Shown here piece by piece: positions 1 to 5,785 of a DNA stretch of 9,071 nt. The position numbers and the translations under genes were made by a program. This DNA comes from Bacteroidota bacterium (GTDB taxonomy: Bacteria > Bacteroidota > Bacteroidia > Chitinophagales > Chitinophagaceae): the NCBI GenBank assembly GCA_023386395.1, contig JAEWJV010000504.1, positions 1-9,071 of the forward strand, read 5' to 3'. How positions within the stretch are numbered: position 1 is the stretch's first letter; the number at the start of each line of letters is the position of its first letter. The notes beneath the pieces were generated by a model. The model was not told the origin of the DNA. It saw nothing but the letters and a program-made list of their open reading frames with translations, and did no database searches.

Positions 1-785
1 TTCCTATGGCGCGGGGCAAAAGCCGCAGCGACAGTATTGATAATGTTATCCGCAATGCGGAAACGCTGGCAGCAAAAGGTGTAAAGGAAATTGTATTGAC
101 TGGTGTAAACCTCGGTGATTTTGGAAAAGGCCCCAACGGTGAAAAACACACGCAGGATTTTTACCAGCTTATACAGGAACTGGATAATGTGGAAGGTATA
201 GAACGTTACCGCATCTCTTCCATTGAACCTAATTTATTAACGAACGAGATCATTCAGTTTGTAGCGGAAAGCAAACGCTTTATGCCGCATTTCCATATCC
301 CGCTGCAAAGCGGGAGCAATAAAATTTTAGGTTTGATGCGCCGCCGCTACCGCAGGGAATTGTATGCAGAAAAAGTAGCTGTTATAAAACAGTTTATGCA
401 GCATTGTGCTATCGGTGTTGATGTGATTGTTGGCTTTCCTTCGGAAGACGATGCAGTGTTTAATGAAACGTTTGAGTTCCTGCACAATCTTGATGTTTCT
501 TATCTGCATGTATTCACTTATTCAGAAAGGGATAACACCAAAGCGCTGGAAATAGAGCCGGTTGTACCGGTGCACACAAGACATGAGCGCAATAAAATCC
601 TGCGCAACCTATCTTATCAAAAGCTGCAATATTTTACAGCACAACATGCCGGGCAAACTAGAAAAGTTTTGTTTGAAGACCATAATAAAAACGGCATGAT
701 GGAAGGTTATACCGATAACTACATCCGCATTACAACGCCTTACCGCCATGAATGGGCGAATGAGATTAGGGAGTGGAAGATTTAA
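1..785 (+). CDS. mtaB: tRNA (N6-L-threonylcarbamoyladenosine(37)-C2)-methylthiotransferase, 3' part (5' end outside window)
   Basis: This is the C-terminal 260 residues of a radical-SAM methylthiotransferase that adds a methylthio group to t6A37 of ANN-decoding tRNAs in the cytoplasm. The frame is already open at base 3 (Pro codon, then ATG at 6). PMARGKSRSDS is the segment that follows the last cysteine of the radical-SAM CxxxCxxC cluster motif, so the apparent ATG is internal and the cluster cysteines lie just left of the window. Family motifs visible are EIVLTGVNLGDFG, RISSIEPNLL, HFHIPLQSGSNKIL, MRRRYRRE, VDVIVGFPSEDD and LHVFTYSERDNT. The tail VLFEDHNKNGMMEGYTDNYIR is the short TRAM-like end typical of MtaB. 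The family is usually about 430-445 residues, so roughly 175 are missing. The gene converges on the next one with a 23-bp gap. MiaB and RimO are relatives, but the ARGKSRSD and tail sequences favour MtaB. Confidence 0.93.
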   Translation, partial: PMARGKSRSDSIDNVIRNAETLAAKGVKEIVLTGVNLGDFGKGPNGEKHTQDFYQLIQELDNVEGIERYRISSIEPNLLTNEIIQFVAESKRFMPHFHIPLQSGSNKILGLMRRRYRRELYAEKVAVIKQFMQHCAIGVDVIVGFPSEDDAVFNETFEFLHNLDVSYLHVFTYSERDNTKALEIEPVVPVHTRHERNKILRNLSYQKLQYFTAQHAGQTRKVLFEDHNKNGMMEGYTDNYIRITTPYRHEWANEIREWKI

Positions 786-808
786 CCTGCTGCAACGCCT
801 CACTAAAT

Positions 809-2002
809 TTAACTGTTAGCATAATCGCTTAAATATTTAAACCCCGGCATAAGTTCCCCATCTTTCAGAATAGTTGCATTGTCAATAACGATGCTGCCCT
901 TTATATAATCATTCAACACATGTTTTATTAATTGCTCGCCAAAGAAACGGCTTGCATCGCGGGGCAATTCATTGGGCAGATTACCAACGGCCATTACATC
1001 TACACTTGTTTTTAAATAAGGCGCTGTGCGCTGCAGCGTGGTTTTATCCACGCCATAAACAGGGTCATCTATGGAACAGTCGCCAAGGTTAACGGGAATA
1101 CTACCATGTGCATCGTCGGTAATATCTGCAATAGTTTGAATACGGAAATCTTCAGCTTTAACATCATCTGCTTCAAACAGGCGCGGAATAGCTGTATCCC
1201 AATAAACACCGTTCATTAAAATATCCGTTTGTGAAATATAGGAGCGAAATAAACATTCATACGCCTGCGGGTTGGCATGAAAATCATCCCTTGTATAAGT
1301 ACGCTTTTCTTTGTGCGTGTATAAATCTGCGCCTTTCAGATGCACATAAACAGGATAGGAAAAAGTTTTGCTTAGATATTCATCAGGCTCCACTTCCTGC
1401 ACATCCACGATATTCATTATTTCGAGGATGCCATGGGCTACGCGGCCACTGCCCGTTACCGCAATTTTTACCGGCGGCAGCTTCAAACCAAAATATGTAT
1501 GAATTAATTCGAGGTAATCTTTCTGTTTATAAACCCTTCCTAACTTGTAAGCACCGGTTTTTTCACCATAAGCCATCAGGCCATTATGGGCACCCACAAT
1601 GCCTGCAAAAAAACCAAAGCCAACAATACGTTGCCCGTCTTCGTGCTCTAAACATTCATAATCGATTAATGAAATTTCTTTCTTCACCATTGCCTGCATC
1701 AGCTTTTGATTATACAGCTGCATTTTCTTAGTATGCGAAAAAAACATGTAGGTTTTATTGGCCAGCAGCATATCAACCGGCACTTCTTTTATGCCCAAAA
1801 GAAGATTGCAGTTGGAAAGGTCTTCCTGCAGCACCGCGCCGGAGCGTTCATATTCATTATCGCTGAAACAACGCGTTGGCGAAGGCTGAACAAAAATTTT
1901 AAAGTCTGTGCTTTTTAAAAGCCACCTGCATTGGGCAGGCGTAAGTGCAACACGATTATCAGCAGGGATTTTCCCTTCACGAATTAAACCTATAGCGAGC
2001 AT
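809..2002 (-). CDS. saccharopine dehydrogenase / lysine-ketoglutarate reductase-like oxidoreductase (AlaDH/PNT fold)
   Basis: This is a 397-residue NAD(P)-dependent enzyme of the alanine dehydrogenase / transhydrogenase fold. The N-terminal AlaDH/PNT domain opens with IGLIREGKIPADNRVALTP; R17 sits in the family RxALTP motif. K72 in GIKEVP and H90 in FFSHTKK match the catalytic Lys/His pair of fungal Lys1. The Rossmann loop GSGRVAHG is at 184-191. From memory it resembles the N-terminal lysine-ketoglutarate reductase half of animal AASS: FFSHTKK, ISLIDYE, NGVYWDTAIPRL, IADITDDAHGSI and GNLPNELP all have counterparts. Likely chemistry is the reversible joining of lysine and 2-oxoglutarate to saccharopine, or a related opine or amino-acid dehydrogenation; automated annotation may say alanine dehydrogenase. 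The start is the ATG at 2000-2002, preceded by an AT-rich leader without a clear Shine-Dalgarno. It lies 71 bp downstream of leuS on the same strand and could be co-transcribed with it. No second saccharopine-cleaving domain or lysine-pathway partner is in the window. Confidence 0.8.
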   Translation of the reverse strand: MLAIGLIREGKIPADNRVALTPAQCRWLLKSTDFKIFVQPSPTRCFSDNEYERSGAVLQEDLSNCNLLLGIKEVPVDMLLANKTYMFFSHTKKMQLYNQKLMQAMVKKEISLIDYECLEHEDGQRIVGFGFFAGIVGAHNGLMAYGEKTGAYKLGRVYKQKDYLELIHTYFGLKLPPVKIAVTGSGRVAHGILEIMNIVDVQEVEPDEYLSKTFSYPVYVHLKGADLYTHKEKRTYTRDDFHANPQAYECLFRSYISQTDILMNGVYWDTAIPRLFEADDVKAEDFRIQTIADITDDAHGSIPVNLGDCSIDDPVYGVDKTTLQRTAPYLKTSVDVMAVGNLPNELPRDASRFFGEQLIKHVLNDYIKGSIVIDNATILKDGELMPGFKYLSDYANS

Positions 2003-2018
2003 GCAATATATTTTAATG

Positions 2019-2064
2019 AAATAGTGAATGACGAATAGCGAATAAACGCACTATTACCATTCAC
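2019..2064. repeat. degenerate period-7 tandem repeat (GAATNNN) with an inverted arm
   Basis: This lies in the 71-bp gap between leuS and the saccharopine dehydrogenase-like gene. Four heptads run in register from 2019: aaatagt, gaatgac, gaatagc, gaataaa. They are followed by a short stretch containing cattcac (2058-2064), the exact reverse complement of gtgaatg (2024-2030). Similar GAATAGTGAAT-like strings are, to my recollection, common between genes in Bacteroidetes. It could fold as a weak hairpin after leuS, but there is no U-tract and I do not call it a terminator. Confidence 0.45.
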
Positions 2065-2073
2065 CACGCACAA

Positions 2074-5000
2074 TTAAATAACAACATTCACCATCCTGTT
2101 TTTTACGAAGATGATTTTCTTTGGTTCTTTGCCATCCAGCCATTTTTGTACAACATCATTTTGCAGCACGATACTTTCCACTTCTTTTTGTGAGGCATCC
2201 AAAGATATATTGATGGTGGTGCGTAATTTGCCATTTACACTGATGGGATATTCTTTGGATGATTCAACCAGGTACTTTGCATCAAATGCCGGATAGGCTG
2301 CATCAAGAACGCTTCCTTCATTGCCTAAAGCATGATATAATTCTTCAGCAATAAACGGCGCATAAGAAGATAACATGATTACCAATGGCTTCAATATTTC
2401 TTTCTTATGGCATTTTAAATCTGCCAGTTCATTGGTGCAAACCATGAAAGCCGAAACAGCCGTGTTATAAGAAAAACGTTCGGTGTCTTCTTCTATTTTT
2501 TTGATGGCTTTATGCAGCACTTTTAACTCTGCATCGGTGGCTTTATCATCATTCCATATCTTTCCTTTTACTTCATCAAAGAATAAGCGCCAGAATTTTC
2601 TTAAGAAACGATGCACGCCTTCAATGCCTTTTGTATCCCAGGGTTTGCTTTGTTCTACCGGGCCTAAAAACATTTCATACATGCGGAAAGTATCGGCGCC
2701 ATATTTGTTTACTAAATCAGAAGGATCAACTGTATTGAATTTTGATTTAGACATTTTTTCAACTTCTGTTTTACATATAAATCCTACTGATTTATCAAAA
2801 ACGAAAGGCACATTTTCAAATTCTTTCTTAACTTTTTTGAATTCATCGATTGATAAAACAACTCCATCAACTAAACTCACGTCTACATGTCTTTCGACAA
2901 TAGAAGTTCCAGTAAAATTGTACTTAGAAGATAACCCTTGAAGGAAGTCTGCATGTTGACTAATTGTATTAAAAATATCAACCGGGTGTGCTTCCCCAGT
3001 ACGAACATAATCTTCGATTAAATCATAAGAAACAGCAAAAAGACCTGTATCATAAATTTCATTTTCATCTTTTAAACCATAACCTCTATAATTTATTAAG
3101 AAGATGATTCTCGAACTTCCCTGTATCATCCCCTGGTTCAGCAATTTTTTATACGGTTCATCAAAGCTTATCAAATCAAGATCAAACAAAAATTTCGTCC
3201 ACATGCGGCTGTATAATAAATGGCCGACTGCATGTTCCGTTCCGCCAACATATACATCCACCTGGTTCCAGTAATCGCTGGCTTTTTTATCGCAGAATGT
3301 TTCATTATTATGCGGATCCATATAACGCAAAAAATACCAGGATGAGCCGGCATAACCGGGCATGGTGGAAGATTCACGCAATGCAACCTCACCCCCCGCC
3401 CTCTCCAAAGGAGAGGGAGCCACTTCAACACCTGTATCATCTCCGGCAATTAAACTTTCGCTGATCTTTTTTAATACCTGCGGCAAATGATGTATAACTT
3501 CATCATTAGTAAATCTTATCAATTCATACTGATGCTCGTTCAGCCATTCAGTTCTTACTTCTTCAAATTTTCTCTGTTCTTCTTCATTATGATACTCACC
3601 ATCAATTTCTACAATTAACTTCTTTTCCAGACAAACAAAATCAGGAATATAGCCTGCAACGGGATGTTGCCTTCTGAATTTGCATCCGTTCAATTTTCTA
3701 TTTCTTAACTCCTGCCATAATTTATCTTCTGCTTCAGTTTTATTCTGCCTGTTCTCTTTTGCATACACAGATAATATTTTCCATTGCTCGGGAGTACTGG
3801 TAATATATCCGGGCGTTGAGCTTTTAGCTCCCCTCTCCTTTGGAGAGGGGTTGGGGGTGAGGTCAATAATTGAACTTGCAGGAACTTCAATCCAATTTAA
3901 GTTGTTTGAAAGGGGGCCTTCACCGTCCTTTCCCGGTTTTATATCTTCCATAGGTGGCAACTCCAGTGGCAGTTCACTTTCATTCAAAGGATAAGCAATA
4001 CCATCTTTCCAAACTATAGGGAAAGGCTCGCCCCAATAACGTTGGCGGCTGAATGCCGCATCGCGCATTTTATAATTCACTTTTGCCTTGCCATAACCAA
4101 GGTCTTCAATTTCCTGAACAATCACTTTTATAGCATCCCGCATCAGCATGCCGGTAAGGAAATTACTGTTTTCCAGTTCTGCATCTTTTGTGGGGTTGGC
4201 TTCTTTGCCATTAAATGCTTCACCAAGAATATTGGTTATTTCTATATCGAAATGTTTGGCAAAACGAAAGTCGCGTTCATCACCGCAGGGCACAGCCATT
4301 ATAGCGCCGGTGCCATAACCCGCCAACACATATTCACTGATATAAACAGGCACTTCGCGGTTATCAAACGGATTGATGGCATATGCGCCGGTAAATGCGC
4401 CGCTGATGGTTTTCTCCGCCATGCGCTCCCGCTCACTGCGGCTTTTAACCCAGGTAATATAATCTTCAACTTCCTGTTTTTGTTCAGGCGTTGTTATTTC
4501 TTCAACCAGTTCATGTTCGGGTGCAACCACCATAAAGTCAACACCAAAAATGGTATCAGGCCTTGTAGTAAACACACGCAGTTTTTTATCGCTGTCGCTT
4601 ATTTCAAAATCAATTTCAGCGCCATAGCTTTTACCAATCCAGTTGGTTTGCATCTCTTTCATCGCTTCGCTGAAATCCACTGTTTCCAGGCCTTCCAGCA
4701 AACGGTCTGCATATTCAGTGATGCGCAGATACCACTGGCGCAGTTTCTTTTTTACAACAGGATAACCGCCGCGTTCACTCACACCATTCACCACTTCATC
4801 ATTTGCCAACACTGTTCCCAATGCTTCGCACCAGTTCACTTCGCCATAACCACAATAAGCGAGACGGTATTCCATAAGAATATCCTGCTGTAGTTTTTCG
4901 GAGAAGCGGATCCATTGTTCAGCAGTGAATTGAAAGCCTTGAGCTGTGGGCTCTGAGCTGTGAGCAACACCAGCCAGTTGAAACTGTGAATTTGGAATTG

Positions 5001-5517
5001 AATGATATTCATTCCCATCTTTTTCAAATGAAGCAACCAGCACATCGATGCTTTCTGCTTTTTTGGTTTGACGGTTATAGAATGATTTGAAAAGCTGCAG
5101 AAAAATCCATTGTGTCCATTTATAATAAGAAGGATCGCTCGTGTTTACCTGCCGGCTCCAGTCGAAACTGAAAGCAATTTTATCCATTTGCCTCCGGAAG
5201 TTTTGAATATTCTGTGCTGTGGATACAGCGGGATGAATGCCATGTTCAATAGCATATTGTTCGGCGGGCAAACCAAATGCATCATAACCCATGGGATGCA
5301 ATACATTAAAGCCTTTCAACCGTTTGTAGCGTGCATAGATATCGCTGGCAATATAACCCAGCGGATGGCCAACATGCAGGCCGGCGCCACTTGGATAAGG
5401 AAACATATCAAGCACATAATATTTGGGCCTGGATGAGTGGTTGCTTACTTTATATATTTCGTTGGCATTCCACCAGTCGTGCCATTTCTTTTCTATTTCG
5501 CTGAAATTATATTCCAT
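2074..5517 (-). CDS. leuS: leucine--tRNA ligase, enlarged by in-frame insertions including a DUF559 nuclease domain
   Basis: This is a cytoplasmic class I synthetase charging tRNA-Leu. The HIGH motif is HVGH (48-51) in MFPYPSGAGLHVGH, and KMSKS is at 921-925. The CP1 editing domain shows TTRPDTIFG (317-325) and GTGAIMAVPCGDERD (403-416), which keeps the two aspartates, although Gly replaces the His found in the E. coli GHDQRD segment. QRYWGEPFP, MPGYAGSSWYFLRYMDP and GGTEHAVGHLLYSR are all present, and the C-terminal anticodon-binding part ends at RMVNVVI. At 1147 residues it is some 200 longer than expected for Bacteroidetes. The excess is mainly residues 553-711 (repeat-flanked DUF559 domain), an extended AT-rich loop between MIQGSS and KMSKS, and a small repeat-derived loop at 185-194. 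All additions keep frame and fall outside core motifs, so activity is plausible. The start ATG at 5515-5517 begins the usual MEYNFSEIEKKW N-terminus; no Shine-Dalgarno is apparent. Confidence 0.96.
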   Translation of the reverse strand: MEYNFSEIEKKWHDWWNANEIYKVSNHSSRPKYYVLDMFPYPSGAGLHVGHPLGYIASDIYARYKRLKGFNVLHPMGYDAFGLPAEQYAIEHGIHPAVSTAQNIQNFRRQMDKIAFSFDWSRQVNTSDPSYYKWTQWIFLQLFKSFYNRQTKKAESIDVLVASFEKDGNEYHSIPNSQFQLAGVAHSSEPTAQGFQFTAEQWIRFSEKLQQDILMEYRLAYCGYGEVNWCEALGTVLANDEVVNGVSERGGYPVVKKKLRQWYLRITEYADRLLEGLETVDFSEAMKEMQTNWIGKSYGAEIDFEISDSDKKLRVFTTRPDTIFGVDFMVVAPEHELVEEITTPEQKQEVEDYITWVKSRSERERMAEKTISGAFTGAYAINPFDNREVPVYISEYVLAGYGTGAIMAVPCGDERDFRFAKHFDIEITNILGEAFNGKEANPTKDAELENSNFLTGMLMRDAIKVIVQEIEDLGYGKAKVNYKMRDAAFSRQRYWGEPFPIVWKDGIAYPLNESELPLELPPMEDIKPGKDGEGPLSNNLNWIEVPASSIIDLTPNPSPKERGAKSSTPGYITSTPEQWKILSVYAKENRQNKTEAEDKLWQELRNRKLNGCKFRRQHPVAGYIPDFVCLEKKLIVEIDGEYHNEEEQRKFEEVRTEWLNEHQYELIRFTNDEVIHHLPQVLKKISESLIAGDDTGVEVAPSPLERAGGEVALRESSTMPGYAGSSWYFLRYMDPHNNETFCDKKASDYWNQVDVYVGGTEHAVGHLLYSRMWTKFLFDLDLISFDEPYKKLLNQGMIQGSSRIIFLINYRGYGLKDENEIYDTGLFAVSYDLIEDYVRTGEAHPVDIFNTISQHADFLQGLSSKYNFTGTSIVERHVDVSLVDGVVLSIDEFKKVKKEFENVPFVFDKSVGFICKTEVEKMSKSKFNTVDPSDLVNKYGADTFRMYEMFLGPVEQSKPWDTKGIEGVHRFLRKFWRLFFDEVKGKIWNDDKATDAELKVLHKAIKKIEEDTERFSYNTAVSAFMVCTNELADLKCHKKEILKPLVIMLSSYAPFIAEELYHALGNEGSVLDAAYPAFDAKYLVESSKEYPISVNGKLRTTINISLDASQKEVESIVLQNDVVQKWLDGKEPKKIIFVKNRMVNVVI
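2758..3117 (-). other. AT-rich, extended loop within leuS between MIQGSS and KMSKS
   Basis: This stretch encodes LeuRS residues 801-920. Bacteroidetes LeuRS proteins carry an extra segment here, normally ending in HVDV...V followed by ...ICG-type sequence before KMSKS. That backbone is visible as RHVDVSLVDG and GFICKTEVEKMSKS. From memory the usual distance from MIQG to KMSKS is about 78 residues, against 120 here. The added part is around DTGLFAVSYDLIEDYVRTG to LSSKYNFTG. By hand count, positions 2761-3120 hold 111 G+C in 360 bases (31%), against 59 in 120 (49%) at 4621-4740 of the same gene. No repeat boundary is visible, so this may be a divergent lineage loop or a recombined segment. Confidence 0.5.
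3386..3420 (-). repeat. inverted terminal repeat of the DUF559 element, leuS-distal copy
   Basis: This copy reads acctcaccccccgccc..., contains a perfect palindrome ccctctcc-aaa-ggagaggg at 3399-3417, and ends in agc. It is the reverse complement of the copy at 3827-3863 apart from one substituted or shifted region (ccgccc against caacccc) and about two single-base length differences. In leuS it encodes PSPLERAGGEV (701-711), a peptide that, like LTPNPSPKERG, I recognise as recurrent in Bacteroidetes proteins. Confidence 0.85.
3451..3756 (-). other. DUF559 (Vsr-like PD-(D/E)XK) nuclease domain embedded in LeuRS, residues 588-689
   Basis: This is a whole DUF559 domain of about 102 residues. 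It shows the N-terminal KTEAEDKLWQELRNRKLNG helix, the FRRQHPV strand, IPDFVC with D626, LIVEIDGEYH with E637 and D639, the helix REFxxxRTEWLN-like segment (RTEWLN at 655-660), and the closing ELIRFTNDEVIHHLP. The acidic residues expected for PD-(D/E)XK-type cleavage are intact, which argues against decay. DUF559 proteins are related to very-short-patch repair endonucleases, but their biochemical role is mostly untested. The DNA is more AT-rich than the surrounding leuS (40 G+C in 120 bases at 3481-3600, hand count). What the domain does while fused to LeuRS is unknown; it may act on DNA to promote spread of the element, as homing nucleases do. Confidence 0.85.
3827..3863 (-). repeat. inverted terminal repeat of the DUF559 element, leuS-proximal copy
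   Basis: This copy contains a perfect palindrome cccctctcc-ttt-ggagagggg at 3830-3850, followed by ttgggggtgaggt. In leuS it encodes LTPNPSPKERG (553-563). Read on the opposite strand it is also open, giving PLSFGEGLGVRS. It is the inverted partner of 3386-3420. Both palindromes could form hairpins in the leuS mRNA, or the two repeats could pair with each other and loop out the nuclease-coding segment. Confidence 0.85.
4940..4965 (-). repeat. CACAGCTCA direct repeat forming a loop of LeuRS
   Basis: Two exact copies of CACAGCTCA on the leuS sense strand (4954-4962 and 4940-4948) lie 14 bp apart in a run of GCTCACAGCTCAGAGCC character. They encode AHSSEPTAQG at residues 185-194, in a variable loop before the conserved FTAEQW. 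Strings of this AGCTCACAGCTCA type are, as I recall, scattered between Bacteroidetes genes. The loop is therefore probably a repeat captured in frame, although simple local slippage could also produce it. Confidence 0.5.
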
Positions 5518-5523
5518 AATTAA

Positions 5524-5555
5524 GTTTAAAAGTTTACGTGTTCACAGGTTTATAC
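5524..5555. repeat. degenerate period-8 tandem repeat (GTTTANNN) in the leuS leader
   Basis: Four octads run in perfect register: gtttaaaa, gtttacgt, gttcacag, gtttatac. The array ends 6 bp before the leuS start codon and so would form most of the proximal 5' untranslated region. GTTTACACGTTTACAC-like strings are, to my recollection, common in Bacteroidetes spacers. Confidence 0.5.
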
Positions 5556-5673
5556 GGTGTCAGACCCTGAGCTGCACAATGTATCAATAGCACAAATGTT
5601 GCAACCCAAAATCCGGGGCTGGCCAACCGTGAAGCTATACCTGGCTGCTGCCGGTTATCAAACAAAAACAGTT

Positions 5674-5696
5674 ATTGTAAAAAGAATTTTTACAAT
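5674..5696 (-). terminator. possible terminator or operator: perfect 10-bp inverted repeat after dsbD
   Basis: The sequence attgtaaaaa-gaa-tttttacaat is a perfect 10-bp stem with a 3-base loop, about 90 bp past the dsbD stop and about 157 bp before leuS. Read on the dsbD strand it is followed after a few bases by a T-rich run (ctgtttttgttt). The stem has only two G:C pairs, so it would be a weak terminator. A binding site for a dimeric regulator of leuS is the alternative. Confidence 0.3.
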
Positions 5697-5785
5697 GGCT
5701 GCAAACCTAAGTAAAAGCTAAGAAAATATATTGGAATGAAGTTTTTCGGTATTAAAGCCATTTGTTCAGAGCAAACGATACTATT

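Larger units (their letters stand above)
3386..3863 (-). mobile_element. palindrome-bounded DUF559 insertion element lying in frame inside leuS
   Basis: This 478-bp module is bounded by the same repeat in opposite orientations (3386-3420 and 3827-3863). It holds a complete DUF559 nuclease-like domain in the leuS reading frame. It sits between IEVPASSIID and ALRESSTMPGYAGSSW, a poorly conserved LeuRS loop just before the chain re-enters the catalytic core. LeuRS homologues I remember have only a few residues there. There is no stop codon and no Met codon in the leuS frame between residues 553 and 718, so the nuclease has no ordinary start of its own and appears to be made only as part of LeuRS. 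There are no intein splicing motifs and no transposase. Calling it mobile is inference from the inverted repeats, the DUF559 cargo and the absence of the segment from typical LeuRS. Confidence 0.68.
5518..5785. other. 268-bp spacer between leuS and dsbD without a recognisable gene
   Basis: I find no coding region or tRNA here. It should hold the leuS promoter and the end of the dsbD transcript, since both genes run leftwards. The part next to leuS is a period-8 degenerate tandem repeat (5524-5555), and an AT-rich perfect inverted repeat is at 5674-5696. I could not find a convincing TTG / TAnnTTTG promoter for leuS. Confidence 0.5.

Noticed and set aside
1231..1731. Open frame of 166 codons on the + strand opposite the saccharopine dehydrogenase-like gene
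   Set aside because: It is antisense to a gene with clear catalytic motifs, and its own translation shows no domain.
3399..3417. Palindromes at 3399-3417 and 3830-3850 as transcription terminators
   Set aside because: They lie inside an open essential gene, have no U-tract, and belong to a repeat pair flanking DUF559.
3660..3825. Possible target-site duplication: SSTPGY (566-571) inside the module echoes SSTMPGY (716-722) of LeuRS just after it
   Set aside because: The codons differ at most positions, and the first copy lies inside the inverted repeats rather than outside, where a target duplication would be. Probably chance.
3386..3863. Intein inside LeuRS
   Set aside because: The insert has no splice-junction Cys/Ser plus HN-C/S/T motif and no intein blocks. 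It is DUF559 with palindromic flanks, and is too short at about 160 residues.
3386..3863. Group I or group II intron with a homing nuclease
   Set aside because: The reading frame is continuous with leuS through both boundaries, and I see no intron core elements. Removal is not needed for an open leuS.
3386..3863. CRISPR-like array
   Set aside because: There are only two repeat copies, in opposite orientation, separated by coding sequence. There are no regular spacers and no cas genes in the window.
4042..4893. Long open frame (283 codons) on the + strand opposite leuS
   Set aside because: It is antisense to the well-supported editing-domain coding sequence of leuS, with a composition typical of a shadow frame (rich in His, Phe and Ile) and no recognisable motif.
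5556..5673. tRNA or small RNA gene in the leuS-dsbD spacer
   Set aside because: I found no cloverleaf arms or GTTCRANNC-type T-loop, and no other RNA signature by eye.
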